Assembly: GCA_947396885.1 (NCBI GenBank)
Contig: OX377203.1
Location: 24,183,253-24,247,252 of the forward strand
DNA: 64,000 bases
Direction: 5' to 3'
From: Heligmosomoides polygyrus polygyrus
Lineage: Eukaryota > Nematoda > Chromadorea > Rhabditida > Heligmosomidae
The number at the start of each line of letters is the position of its first letter. The first letter of the stretch is position 1. The notes beneath the pieces were generated by a model. It saw nothing but the letters and a program-made list of their open reading frames with translations. It ran no database searches and was not told the origin of the DNA. Made by a program: the position numbers and the translations under genes. Shown in pieces: positions 1-20,870 of this stretch.

Positions 1-190
1 CATTCGCCTTTGAATTTCTTCCTTAGGGCGAAGTTTCCTCTGGGGGAGTGGTTCCTTAAGTATTATTTGGAATCTTCTCGGCTCCGAAGGAGGCAAAATC
101 GCCAAAACGTTAGCCGAATGAAGTGCTGCCACAAACTTGGTTCACAGTTTGACGAAATGGACATTTCAACAAGTTTATGTTCGGTACTAT
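1..190. repeat. Penelope-type arm fragment (possible)
   Basis: About 60-140 reads gctccgaaggaggcaaaatc followed by gccaaaacgttagcc. This resembles the arm of the Penelope-like element at 3.6-4.8 kb (gctctgaagaaggcgacgac, gccgaaacgtaagcc). Boundaries were not found. Confidence 0.35.
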
Positions 191-191
191 C

Positions 192-495
192 ACCAACACA
201 GAGGTGCGCGGGCACAGTCGGAGGAGGCGCCAGTCGTCGCGTGCACCCGTATCCAAGTCCACGCTTAGGATTTCGAACTCAGACCAACCAAGCCTTCTTT
301 CTCTCCAGAATCGGAGAGCTGATACCAGACTTGTCTGCGGAGGACAAAACACTGACTTGATTGGGTGCCCACCGCTACTCATTGCATAAGCCCAGTACGC
401 ATTCAATATGTCTTCTCGACATCCCGTGGTACTAGAATGCGTGGCGCATCTCAAAATGATTGCTTAACCCCGTTTTTATCCTTATTCTCATCCAT
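192..495 (+). repeat. tRNA-headed SINE copy
   Basis: This member of the window's main short repeat starts near gtgcgcgggcacagtcggag and ends in gcgtggcgcatctcaaaatg plus (t)cctta tail DNA. The head has the A-box-like run GCGCAGTCGGAGGAGGCG and a B-box-like GGTTC region in better copies (35.85 kb). The body carries ccaaccaagcctt and gataaaacactgacttg. It sits just downstream (transcription sense) of the last visible PPEF exon. Confidence 0.7.
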
Positions 496-559
496 ACAAA
501 GAATTCCCTGTCCTTGGGAATTGCATGCCAAAAAGGGTGGCCAAGAGGGCAAGGCTTAC

Positions 560-9728
<9,169 letters not shown>

Positions 9729-9744
9729 CTAAAGCTGCACAAGT

Positions 9745-10499
9745 TCAATGCTTAACAGAACAGATCGCTCGGATGGCTGCCTCTCCAGCGCGTCCGAATT
9801 TGTTGCGCTGGAGGTACGCGAACTGTTGGATTTTAAGCATTTATTCGATAGGGGACAACCTAGAAGCGCTTCGACGCAGATTTTGAAAGTGGCAAATTGA
9901 CGCAAAGGATGTGAATAAAGTTAGAAGTCGTTGAAGAAAGACGAGTTCTTGAACCTAATTGAGTCGCCTAAATGTCGACGCTTAGACGCGCACAAATATC
10001 CGTCATTTCGCGAACGACCCCGATCTCAACGACTTCAGCCACGCTAACCATGCGGCTAATATCCTAGACGAGGCGTCATGGATGTCTCATAACGACTGAG
10101 GTAATTTATGTCACTGGATCCTCATGATGTCGTGGATGGCCGGAGTCTAAGCCGCGAATTACTACCGGAGGCAGGGGGTCATCCTTTTTGCTGCTTTCCT
10201 TTTTAAAAGCTGAAAGCCATGACGTAAGGGTTTTATGCACGTTCCGTCAACCACTGAATAACTCACAAGAAAAGAAGAAAGGTCACCAGTCAACAAACTG
10301 CAGTAAACTATGTGCAATCACTAAGGCATTGACCGAAGTGAGAACTAAGACGGACTCTGTGTTTTTCACTTCAAACAGTAATATATATTTATTTATTTTA
10401 AGCAGTAATATACGCATCTAACGTAAAAATAAGCACTATTTACCAAAAACAAAATTTATTGTAACAAAGTTCATTTATTACAAAAACAAAACAATAATT
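9745..10499. other. Upstream flank of the PPEF gene, nothing recognised
   Basis: The PPEF start exon and promoter should lie here or further right. No clear first exon or trans-splice acceptor could be chosen. Confidence 0.4.
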
Positions 10500-10641
10500 C
10501 TGTCACAACGATGTTTTGTTGCAATCAAAACTTCTAGCGCCAGGCGGGACTCGAACCCGCACCTCCCTCTGACCGGGCGGGAATGCTCTACGCCTTTACA
10601 CCACCGGCGCCGTTTGATCGAACGCAACATCGTTGTGACAG
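10500..10641 (-). mobile_element. tRNA-like unit inside perfect 16-bp terminal inverted repeats
   Basis: ctgtcacaacgatgtt (10500-10515) and aacatcgttgtgacag (10626-10641) are exact reverse complements. Between them, with an inner inverted pair (gttgcaatcaaa / tttgatcgaacgcaac), sits a 75-nt tRNA-like sequence on the minus strand (10611-10537). It has the A-box TGGTGTAAAGG and the B-box GGTTCGAGTCC. It could be a MITE carrying a tRNA-like core or a decayed tRNA gene captured by an inverted repeat. Confidence 0.7.
10537..10611 (-). tRNA. tRNA-like sequence (probably not a functional tRNA)
   Basis: The minus strand reads GGCGCCGGTGGTGTAAAGGC, then a region ending GTGCGGGTTCGAGTCCCGCC and TGGCGC. 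The T-arm pairs perfectly (GCGGG/CCCGC) and the acceptor ends pair (GGCGCC/GGCGC with offset). The anticodon arm is irregular, with no clean 5-bp stem and 7-nt loop, so no amino acid is assigned. Three related copies in the window argue for a repeat. Confidence 0.45.
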
Positions 10642-10974
10642 CTTACTACCTCGATACCAGCCACTTGAGGCTTAAGGAAACTGATTTGAATTGAAAACAA
10701 TAATTCGCTATGAGAAGTTTATGTGAAAATGTGAAAAATTCTTACACAGGGCTCTTAAGAATACATGTGTACCCTTTCTGAGTGAGCATGGAATTTCTGT
10801 TCCTTTGGTCAATAAAGTGTTTTACGCGTATTCTGAAGTGCTTAGAGTCAGAGAGTTAGAGATTCGCGGTTAGAGATTGTACCGTGGTATCGTCCAGAAA
10901 ATTGCATTGTTTATTTGATTCAGTTTATTTTCCTCAAGCATCATGTGGCTGGTGTCGAGGATGTAAACTCTTAT

Positions 10975-11091
10975 AATGTTGCGATCAAAGCTCTAGCGCC
11001 AGGAGGGACTTGAACCCGCACCTCCTGCTGAGCGTCGTCGGGATTGCTCTACGCCATTACACCACCGGCGCTATTTGATCGAACGCAACAT
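10975..11091 (-). mobile_element. tRNA-like inverted-repeat unit, second copy
   Basis: aatgttgcgatcaaa and tttgatcgaacgcaacat form the ends; inside is the same tRNA-like core (minus, about 11072-10996) with B-box GGTTCAAGTCC. It is about 450 bp from the first copy and in the same orientation. Confidence 0.65.
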
Positions 11092-11418
11092 CCACACCTT
11101 GTGGGAGGGTCCCAACCCTTCAGCACTCACCGGTAGATCGGGAGCCGATTGCTGATATCGGCATGGAATCAGTGAAGCTGAAGGTTCTATAGAGTTTGAT
11201 AGTTTAATATTTATATTTTATTTATATTTTTTATTTATATTTGATAGTTTCGATCGCAAGAAAAAATGTTATGAGAGTTTATTTGACTGACAGTGCTTTG
11301 GGCTGAGAGAATGTTTCACGTACGTTCATACAATCTCTACCACAAAATTTGCTATACGCGTACGCTGTTTTAAAGTGTCTAGAAGCAAGTGATAGTTATG
11401 GTTCTCCGAGGTATGTAC

Positions 11419-11624
11419 TACTAGCTGTGCTTATTCGACTATTCGAATAATTATTCGAATTAATTATTCGAATATTTCCTGGTTTTCGAAAACTCGAAAC
11501 TTCCAAATTTTCGATTTCCGTTCGAAATTATTGAGTATCCGGAGACAAGGAGTTTCCAATTCGAATAATATAATATAAGAAATTATTCGAATAATTGTTC
11601 GAATAGTCGAATAAGCACAACTAT
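11419..11624. mobile_element. Palindromic TTCGAATA-rich MITE
   Basis: The ends gtgcttattcgactattcga (left) and tcgaatagtcgaataagcac (right) are perfect reverse complements. The interior is packed with TTCGAATA/TATTCGAA steps. About 205 bp, no coding. The ends suggest a non-autonomous hAT-type MITE, but no clean target duplication was seen. Confidence 0.65.
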
Positions 11625-12066
11625 AGTATGTATCCATGCGTGCTTCGGTGTAGACTCACGCTGATGCTCCAAGCGAATGGGAATGGTCTCCAAGCGCTTC
11701 GAAAAATGTGAAAGGTGACGCGATCCCCCATTTTGAAATTCTGAACGTTTCTCTTAGGCGAAATGTGATTCCAAATCACTGAAGTGCTCTTTTGTGCAGG
11801 CACGAGAGATGCGGAAGAGCTACTGCTTCCTGATGACCAAGAGTAGATTTTGAGCTCCAACATGAAAATCGTCTACATCGGGAGCTAGATTTTCTATGAA
11901 CCACGTGGGGTTTAGTTTCTTTCGAAACCTAGACCTAGCCCATATGAGAGATCCAAATACGTATTGCTGCAATATTTTAATGGATTAAAAGCTACTACGA
12001 AGTTTCAAAGTGAGGCGTTTTTGATTTTTGATTAGAAAATAGTCCATAGAGACAACGATCTTTTAA

Positions 12067-12423
12067 CTACACGAACGACTGTGGGTTGTATCCCATTTCT
12101 GCCTTCTTTTTCCTCCTTAAATTATCGCGCACAATGTAAGTGGCCCAGACGACCATACCCAAAGGCGCTAATTTTTTCGCAAAAGATTTCCTTCTGGAGA
12201 ATTCGGGAGCAAGCTCTCGAATATGTTTCAGGTCCATGTAATACCAGCCTACTGCTCCTTCACCATGTTTACTTAGCGACGGATATATGAACCGCATTAG
12301 TAACAGCTCCGTGCCACCGAAATTGGAGACGGAGCAATGCTTCCTGATAACAGGCATCAAACAACAGCGAGCACTCGCTGACAGCTCTGCTTTAGTTTCC
12401 GGCATCGTTCGCGAACATTCCAC
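12067..12423 (-). CDS. Unassigned small basic protein, candidate gene
   Basis: An uninterrupted 118-codon frame (start probably at 12423 or the inner Met at 12402). The C-terminal two thirds looks protein-like: FIYPSLSKHGEGAVGWYYMD, then LKHIRELAPEFSRRKSFAKK, a short hydrophobic stretch LGMVVWATYIV and a basic tail RDNLRRKKKAEMGY. That layout (one weak membrane segment, charged ends) would suit a small mitochondrial or membrane-associated protein, but I do not recognise the family. No polyadenylation signal was seen just after the stop. It may be the last exon of a larger gene, or chance. Confidence 0.4.
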   Translation of the reverse strand: MECSRTMPETKAELSASARCCLMPVIRKHCSVSNFGGTELLLMRFIYPSLSKHGEGAVGWYYMDLKHIRELAPEFSRRKSFAKKLAPLGMVVWATYIVRDNLRRKKKAEMGYNPQSFV

Positions 12424-12429
12424 TTCAAA

Positions 12430-14370
12430 TCATCGTAGACATCGCTCTACAATGCGCTACAGTACGATTACGTTCAAAAGTAACGGCGACATCAACTGGA
12501 TGTACGCGATGTATTTTCTCAAGCCGTTTTCTTTATACCTCCAGTGGCTGATACGAAGGTTATAATCTGTTACAGTCGCGTTTTCCCACGAATTTTTTTA
12601 TTTTCCTTGGTTTAAAACAAGCCAAAAAGCCAGGGAATGTTTTTCCACTAAACGGCGAGAATTTTTGATAACTGAAACGGCGTATGGAAAGCTTGAGACC
12701 CCCTGTATAACACAGATACTGTAACAAAGAAATAAAAGTCTGATTAAACGACAACTTTTATCCAGTGTGTGACCTGATCTATGGTTGTAGTGTGGAAGCC
12801 TTGTGAGAAGGCGGTTTTTGTGTCAGCTGGTTCGCCCAAAATTCTGGCCAGCTAGTCGAGAAAAAGGACAAGACTCTAGATCTGAGCGCTACGTCACCTT
12901 AAACCAGAAGAGTTGAAGAATAGAGCAGATGATGGATTTATGGTTTTACACAACTTCAGGATTCTTTTAACCGTGAGATTTGCAGGCATGCTCCCTAAAG
13001 CAAGCATTAATTCAAGAAGGGTGGATAGTATGTACTGTAGAAAAAACTCACTCAATTCGGCACTGGGCGGCGGTGGCCGGCTGGAATGCCCGCACCCCAT
13101 TCAGGTAATGACTGCTGATAATTGTTGCTGAATCCTGAAGACAAGTCGAGCATCGGTAGACGAACACAAACCGGGCGGTACAGCCGATTTAATATGATAC
13201 CAGCGAGCGCCATTGAGAGAGAATGGAAAACGGCGATCAGGCACGGGTTCAGAGTTGCGCAAGGACGAGCTGTGATCAAGCAATGGAGTAAGAGCTTCGA
13301 AAAGAGAATAGGAGAACTCTCGCCTATATCGCATTCGCCAAAACTGTCCTAAAGCTAAATCTGAAGAGGAATGAGACGAGAAATGTGGAGCAGACGTGAA
13401 AATTCGACAACGCTCAGCTCTGGATCTATGGCCAGGAGAGGGGAGGAGGGCTCTTCATTGTTCCTGGCCATAACGGCAAGAGCGGCTTAGAGCACAAATA
13501 GTTCTGGAAAAAAGGATGAAGAGAAAGATTGCCCGTAAAGCTGGTGTTGCTACGTGACCTTCGTCTTTGATTTTATTTTTTTCAGTAGCACTGTTTTAGC
13601 TTCCATATTTTTATTCATGCGCATAAAGCAACACATACGTAACTCACAGTGTTTTCTTTCACAGCTGCAATTCATTACCAAATTTTATCCCTTCCCTTTT
13701 TCTTCGAGTGCATTAAAATGGATAAGAAAGATAAAAATAAAAGAGAGAAATAATTGAGTGAATAAATATTGAACACAGAGTTAAATAAGTAAATATACAA
13801 GTGATAAACTGAAACGCGAGAAATCAGCCAGAAAAAGACGAATTCATTGGAATACTGCTTGGAGGAACAACTTATACAACTTGATGAAAAACACTGAAAA
13901 CGGAGAAGCATCGTAGCTACAAGCGTTTGTGATCGTGAGTTAGTCGCTCTGCCATTTGGCGGCAGATGGCAGAACAGTGAGTGAATCAGAGCCTTTTAGA
14001 AACGGAGGTACTCAAATACATCGGCCCGATGCGTCCTCTCGCTTACGTCGGCGCTCATGGATTATGTCCATGGATTTATCCGTAATGCGGTGAACCGAAA
14101 CTATACGAATCGACGACGCGATTAGAATACTCTGCCGGCGACGATGGAATCCTCACAAGAAGCCGTACCTGCTAGAGAAAACTGACGCAGCTCGTCAAGC
14201 AATAGCAGAAACCCTAGAAGAGAATTTCTACGCGAAGCCGCCATAAACCCTGCTGTAGGTGAGAGTACTAGGGACCGCCATGCCCCAAAGCGCTGGGGAC
14301 CGTAATTATGGAAACTAGGCGGAAATGTCTTGGCAGCAAGATGGACCTGCGCGTTCTCGAGAGTCTGGAC
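12430..14370. other. No recognised gene
   Basis: Several short frames occur on both strands (e.g. 13052-13352), none with recognisable motifs. AT-rich from 13.55 to 13.9 kb. Confidence 0.4.
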
Positions 14371-14377
14371 ACTCCTG

Positions 14378-14690
14378 TATCACCTGTCTTCCCGTAGACC
14401 ATCAAGTTGCTCGAGAGGCACCAGCAGCGTCTCCATTTGTTCCTGTCGCGTGCCAGAGTGCTCCAATGGATCCCCCTCGATCGAGGACACGAAAAGCGAC
14501 ATACCGTTCGTTCAGGGCTTTCACAAAGATGTACGACCAACGCGCTGGTGGGCGTCGTGATGTCTTCTTGACATCCCGCGGAGACGGTGACGGCTCTCGT
14601 CCATCGGGTGTTTCGTGGTCGGCTCACCTAATTTTAGACGACTGGCTATGTGACAGCATCCTTGATTTTCGGACTCCAATATATAAAACC
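14378..14690 (-). mobile_element. RTE-type LINE 3' end fragment
   Basis: The reverse complement matches the 3' end of the RTE copy at 54-56.6 kb at many places (e.g. gtatcacctgtc, gtcgcgtgccagagtgctcc, ggctttcac). It is 5'-truncated and frameshifted, leaving only the part after the reverse transcriptase. Confidence 0.75.
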
Positions 14691-14699
14691 CAGCGTAAA

Positions 14700-17600
14700 T
14701 CCAGGTGTATGAACTGTAATTCGTACTTTCGGTCAGATTTAGTGCCAATTTACAGACCAGGAAGGTGTAGAAAGTTTGGCAAGCCTTTCGACCAAACACT
14801 TCGATCCAAAGCCGTCCACGTGCATGCATCCTAATATTAGTTCAAAAGTATTTTAGACATAAACTGAGAGGAGCACTACAGTGTACGGCATAAACACGAG
14901 CACAATCGCTCGATGAATAACCCCTCTTGAGATGAGTTTTTAAGGGCTTCATCCAATTGTCTCTTGTGCAACACTGAGCTCTCTATTTTATTACAAAACG
15001 CTCTCCTTTCGTTAAAATTTCTGCTCTCAGAGGACAGTGTTTGTTTGTTTATTGGATGGACACGTCATGCAAGAGAACTCATAAATCAGGAAAGCAAATA
15101 TAAAACTGCAAACAGTGCAACTTCACTAAAATGAACAATAGCATACCACGATGTAGGGAACACTATGATAATTACAAAGTGAAAAACAAATGGGCCAGAT
15201 AAAGGTGAAGTGAGATAGAGTAGGCAAAGCATGAATGCCGTCACGGCTCCAGTATTTGATCCACTATTTTCATGAATGCATTTATACTTGCGGGAATTGC
15301 CCTTTATTTGCTAAAACTTAGGTACATTGGAGGTACTCTGTTGATAAAGAGGTGCAACCTGCAAATTTCAAACCCCTAGACATTACGGTTTTCAACGTGC
15401 GTCCTCTAGTCATAAGATGATTTCTTTGCACGAAACTGATTTATGCGTAGGTCGGCGCGACCGTAAACTACATATGTTGTGGAGCAGAAGGAACTCGAAC
15501 TTCTTCCTTATTCAAGCAAGCGAGTACGAACGCAAAAGTCTATTTACCTTTTGTTAGTTTTCCCCCTGAAAACCGAAAATGTCGCGACGAACGCTTTATT
15601 CGATATTTCCCATGATGAGGAATTTCTCAAAGGTCATAAGATTAGAAAACTTCCACGCTCCTGGTATCACTCGATGGCTTCGAGATTTGCCCTACAACAA
15701 CGAACAAGAAGTAGGTGCTACAGGTGACAAGGTGAAGTCGGAAAAGGCAACAGGTAAGCATACCCTCCACCTGCCTCTACCATGCTTAGGAACGGGAAGA
15801 TTCAAGCAAGCCACTGAGCTCAGCAAAACGAATACCCCTGTCGATAATCTCTAGACATACGGCTTCTCCCCAGGATTTAGGTTTGATAATATTCGGAATT
15901 CATTAGGCAGGGGAGCCGTGGTGTTGTTGGCTTCTGGAGTGACACCGTGTGGAAATCTACGTATTCAGGCTCTATTCCAAAGTATGAAGATAGTTGTGAG
16001 TAGGCAAGCAGTGGGTATTCTGCTAATATTTCACATATATGTAGCCACATGTATTCCTCTGTTTTCAGCTGCAGGGTAATTTGTCTTCTATAAGCTGTAA
16101 TGACATTCCTTCCCGAAGCCCGCTAACAGAAACACGGAAGCTTTAGAGAATCCCACCCATCTAAAGATAGGTCTATAAATGGAGCAGTGGCTGGAGAAAA
16201 CACTGTTAGATGCACAGGATGACACAGGAATGAGGGAGTGCGAAGAGCTCCTGAAGAAGCCAAGAATAGCAGCTTTCAAGGAATCTGATGGATCATGTGC
16301 TCGCGCCAGCCTACGTCAGGAATAAACAGGGGAGACTTCGGATTAAGCGCACAACTCGTCGGCCCGAATAGATCGTGCGTCAGGAATTGAGCATTTATTT
16401 CTGGACGTGACGGCACTTAACCTACGGTATCGGGTTGATGACCATGAGGAAGGTTTATGCCATGCATAGCTCCCTGGACTTGCAGAAGAAAGGACTGGGT
16501 TAACCAGCCTACTGTTTATTCTTCGCTCGTGTCTAACGAAGTGGTTCACACAAGAGAATATGGAGAATTCAACCATGCTTTAAGAAAATAACAACAAAAA
16601 CAACAAATGAATCTAATACAAAGTCAATAAAAATTTTGGTGCATCACGTATTCTATTCCCGCGTAATATCGTTAGGCTTCTTGGGTAGAACTTTTTGAGT
16701 GGACAGTCGGTGGGTAAAGGATATGCAATAAAGGTCGGCGCATGTCGTTTGTTTTGCAGGATGCACCACGCATTTTTTTAAATGTGATATCACAGAGGCA
16801 ATTGAATGCGTACCTGAAATGAAACGAAAACCTAATGCAGTAATCCTCCATTTCTCGAGAATCAATTCTAAGAAGAATGGAAGACTTGGTGAAATCCAAG
16901 CGCGAGATGAACCAACTTCATAAAATGAATTCCTTTTTTGGGATGAAATCTGCCACTTCGTACCAAATTCGTCAATTTGCCAGAGGCTTTCGATAATTCA
17001 GATTCGGTTTAACGGAATCGAGGAATTGAAAAATAAATTTAGAGAATTGAAATTCGAAAGGGCCGCGCATAGTGAGGTACCGACTTCCTTTCTTTCTTTT
17101 CGAAGAAGAGGGCGAACGGTTTTCAAGACGTCAAGTAAATTATACCGGATGGTTTTATGTTGAATCTGCTTGATAAAACTGTATGAATTATGTAATAACG
17201 ATAAGCGGTGGCAAAACTGGTAAAGCTGGTGCTCTTGCGCGTATAGTGATTCAGTTTCAGGTGCAGATAGCTGTTAAGCCTCCCCTCTTGGGTCACCGGA
17301 GTTCGCCAGTTAATGAGAAAAGGAAAACACTGACTTGTCCATCGAATGGACACGGCATATTATTACATACATAGGTTAAGCACACATCAAAGACATGGAG
17401 GAGTAGAATACGTGGCGCAACCGAGAAGTAGCGATCAACAAAGTATACTGATAGCTGAGGATAGGCAGACGCTTGACGGTGGCAGCAATGTGCGCGAACA
17501 CTGTTTTGAGCATTTATCACTGCAGCTGATTTGTCGGAAGAAAGATGTGACAGCGTGAACTACCATTTCTGCTCAGTTTTTAGCCCTCATAAGCCTGTAG

Positions 17601-19360
17601 TTTTTGCTGTTCAGCCATCCACTTCCACAGCCCTGGAAGTGGTTCACATATCTGCTATAGATGGGGTTTTAGCCCTCATTACTTCCTCAATTTATTTTAC
17701 CTGGGCGGAAAATAGAAAGGAAACGGATAGTATTTTTCTCTTCTTTCTCCTTGTCTACTCTTGTACTTCATTTCATTAAAATTTGACCACTATCGGGCAA
17801 ACGCGTTGGTATAAAGATCATAAAGGAGTCTGGGCCCGCTCTGGGAAGTGGAGGCGTACTCAAGATGACGATGACAAAGGTATCTCTTCTTTTCTCTACA
17901 AACTGTGTGCATGCAGTAGTCGAAAAGAAGAGGAAGATGAGTGGGATGATCAGGAACTGGACCACAATCAGCCCGTGAAGCGCTCCAGCGAATCAACTGA
18001 CACATAAACCCGCTGTGCCAGCTGGTCCCCCTCATTGGCGCTTTCAAACGCTGATGGTGGCACTCCTACGAGGAGCTCTGCTTCGTTGCTGCTTCAGAAG
18101 ACTCCACCTTTACTCTTCACACGAAGTCCGCACAATAGCGACAATGTATAGCTTCAGACGGCAAGGGCTACAGGAAGGATGAGCCCAAAAGTCGGGTGTG
18201 GGAATCATTGTCAACACATAAATCATCCATAGACTGACAGTGCTCTTCTTTGAGGCCAAACGCACTCATGCTGCACTCATGCGTTTACGAAAATCGCGAT
18301 TGTTATATGAATGCTTATTCGATCGAAGATGCGCATAAAATTCTTATCCATCTTTTGAGCTCTAGTGAAATCTTCCTAAAAGTAAAGCAGGGTTTCCCCA
18401 CATGTAATCGGAGTTTCGGGCCTTGAGAGCATTCTAGAAGCTAACTAATTATATGGCACATGAATGTGTTCTTAACAAAAAACTGAGTTTTTCCACGAAT
18501 TTTAGGTTATTTGAGAGAATTCCCAGAAGGTAGATCCTATTGGCAGCAGTTTAATGATTTCTTTCTAAACCAACGGTGACCTTTTACATTTTTATCTGGA
18601 TTTCGGATTCCTTAGAGAGAATCTGAAAACCTGTACCCGGTTAGTTGCAGTTTTTCGGAATTTCTTCTTTCATGAAAGTAGCCTTTTCTGTAAGTCGTTT
18701 AAATTACTGTTTTCTTGCAGATGGGTTTCTGCGGTTTCTATTGAACGTTAGTGAATAAAACAAAATAAAATGAAATGTAGCAACATTTTCGCGAGTTCTA
18801 CAGAACTTTTATGGAATCTCCTGTCATTATTTCAGGCCCTGCCCATCTTTTCGTCACTTTCGCTCGCTTTCCCGATTGCTTTCCCTGCTGTGAAGGCCTT
18901 CCCTCGATGATCGAACGAATGCTGAATGAATGAATGAATGCCCTGGCACATTTGGCGACATGTAACACTGAATCGGACACTGAATCACCAGGAACGTTGC
19001 CCAACTACATACAACGACAGGGAATCTACCTTGACAGGGAGTCCAACCTCCAACCGAATTCTTTCTAGAATCTCGCGCAAAGTGTAATTGATCTCTGTTA
19101 CATCATGAAAAAGGACTGCATACACTCGGTGCGACTTTTGCGTTTCTGGACCACCGTTACTTAGTCTCACTACAGTTTTACCTGTTACTGCTTGTTTTCA
19201 AGCCGAAATAGTGAATCGCGGAACAATCCCTGTCTTATACGACACAGAGTTTATCAGATCAGCAATGCATTCAAAAAACCCGATTGTTTTTACGCTTGAA
19301 GATTTGGCACAGAAAACTTCAGAAGGCACCGCTCAAATGCAAGGGGTAAGAAACACCTTA
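14700..19360. other. Long stretch without recognised genes
   Basis: No convincing exon pair or domain was found. Around 17.2-17.44 kb a decayed SINE body may be present (aaacactgacttgtccatcg, then aatacgtggcgcaaccg). A GAATGAATGAATGAATG microsatellite lies near 18.92 kb. Confidence 0.4.
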
Positions 19361-19364
19361 AATA

Positions 19365-20257
19365 TTAGGTTGGCAACTAATTTTGTGGACTCTCAAGCGC
19401 CTTCAGCAAAAGTGTTCAAAAACAAATAACGAATAACAGTTTTCAATCAATCTAAGATCTTTTGGGACGCGGGACTGCTTCCCATTTATCAGCTACCTGG
19501 CCCATCCCACAGCTGTAGAATTCTTGTGATTTTGGAGCCAAGAATCCTTGGAGGTGCATTTTGACATGGCCCACATTAATAAATCGTCCTCCAACCAAGA
19601 ACCGCTGCAGCGTGCTATGAAGGTGCTAGTCACTTGGCGCACAGCCTGGGCTGTATGGTGGGTGAGTAAGACGCTCCCAGCCAAGGTCTTCGATTTCTTG
19701 AAGCTTCCGATTCGCGACGTGTCATCTGGCGTTATCTTGCTTAAAGATAATTCCGCTCCTGAAAATCTGACTGGACCGATTCCAGCGGAGTTCAGCCTGC
19801 GCGCAGTCAGGTTGAGAAGAATAGATTCTAGCATTAATGATGGAACCATTCTTGATGAGCTCCCAGAAGTTAATACCCCCTTGACACCACCAAACGGAGA
19901 GAACGTAGCGAACCGGACGCCTCAAAAAATAGAAGACCTTTACTGGGAGCGTCAAACTCATCCACGTTACAGCCCAGACCTTGCGCCGAGTGACTACTAC
20001 ATCTTTAGTTTGGTGCAGTACTTTTGATTGGAAGACGATTTATTAATGTGGACCGGATCGAAATGCACCTTCAAAGATTCTTGGCCTTGAAAATACAATA
20101 ATTCTATAGCAGTGGGATAGACCAGCTACCTGATATATGGGAAGCACTTCTGCGCTCCGAGAGATCTTATATTGATTAATGATTGTCATTTGTTATTTGT
20201 TAATAAATACTTTTGCTGAAGATTCTTGAGAGTCCACGAAATTAGTTGCCAACCTAA
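19365..20257. mobile_element. Palindromic mariner derivative with TA duplication
   Basis: The ends ttaggttggcaactaatttt and aaattagttgccaacctaa are inverted copies flanked by TA on both sides (19363-19364, 20258-20259). This is the mariner pattern. Inside, both halves derive from a transposase 3' region in opposite orientation: gaagacgatttattaatgtg on the right mirrors a left segment near 19.56-19.60 kb, and tcccagccaaggtcttcgat near 19.68 kb mirrors a segment near 19.93 kb. The right half encodes RYSPDLAPSDYYIFSL, the mariner third-aspartate motif; the left half (minus) ends in mariner-like C-terminal residues. No full transposase. Confidence 0.85.
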
Positions 20258-20429
20258 TAAATGCCCACTACCCATCCTTCCGCACAAATACAACATTGTT
20301 AAGGTCGAGAAAAAGGACGAGGCATGGAAAGCTCAGTGCCCGAGTGGTGTTCAGCGGGCCACCTTTTCCCCGACGAAGCTGTATATATGCGGTTCTGCAA
20401 CATTTTTACTCCGGCAATAACTTCAAAGG

Positions 20430-20870
20430 CTCGGTTGGTATGTGCAAAAGGAATCGCTCGCCGATCTGCATGCGCGTCTGTTGACTCTAAAGAAGTATCT
20501 ACGAAGAGATTACACTCTCATCAGAGAACGAGTTCTGGCCGCGATTCGGCTTGCGCTTCATGGTTACTGTCCAGACAGAAATAGGTAGATTCAAGAGATT
20601 TCATTTAAAACACCTCTCGGAGCAGGACAATTGAAAAGGTTGTCTACCTGACACCTGAGCACAGAAACGGCCTAGTGCTCGCAGGGCTCATTCAACAAGA
20701 AAAACCCATCGCTTGGTAATTGGACAGCTGTTGCCAGAGAATCTGTTAATCTGGAGGCAATGTCGTCTTCTAACAAAGCAATGGCTCGACAAAATGCGAA
20801 GAGGAGTGAAAGACAATGTGGTAGTACTTCTGTCTCAGATAATGTTAGGAGAAATAACATTTGGTCTTCT
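20430..20870 (+). CDS. Candidate exon pieces, unassigned
   Basis: Two plus-strand segments look protein-like. About 20,430-20,582 reads LGWYVQKESLADLHARLLTL, then KKYLRRDYTLIRERVLAAIR and ends at a stop. About 20,686-20,870 follows a possible acceptor CTCGCAG and reads GSFNKKNPSLGNWTAVARES, then VNLEAMSSSNKAMARQNAKR. The two frames do not join directly, and no family is recognised. They could be exons, a decayed gene or chance. Confidence 0.2.

Noticed and set aside
10537..10611. A functional tRNA gene
   Set aside because: The anticodon arm is irregular and related cores recur with inverted ends, so a repeat is more likely.
17783..18007. Acidic 74-codon frame (DDDDK and EEEDEWDD runs)
   Set aside because: Low complexity, no partner exon or motif, and an equally open minus strand.
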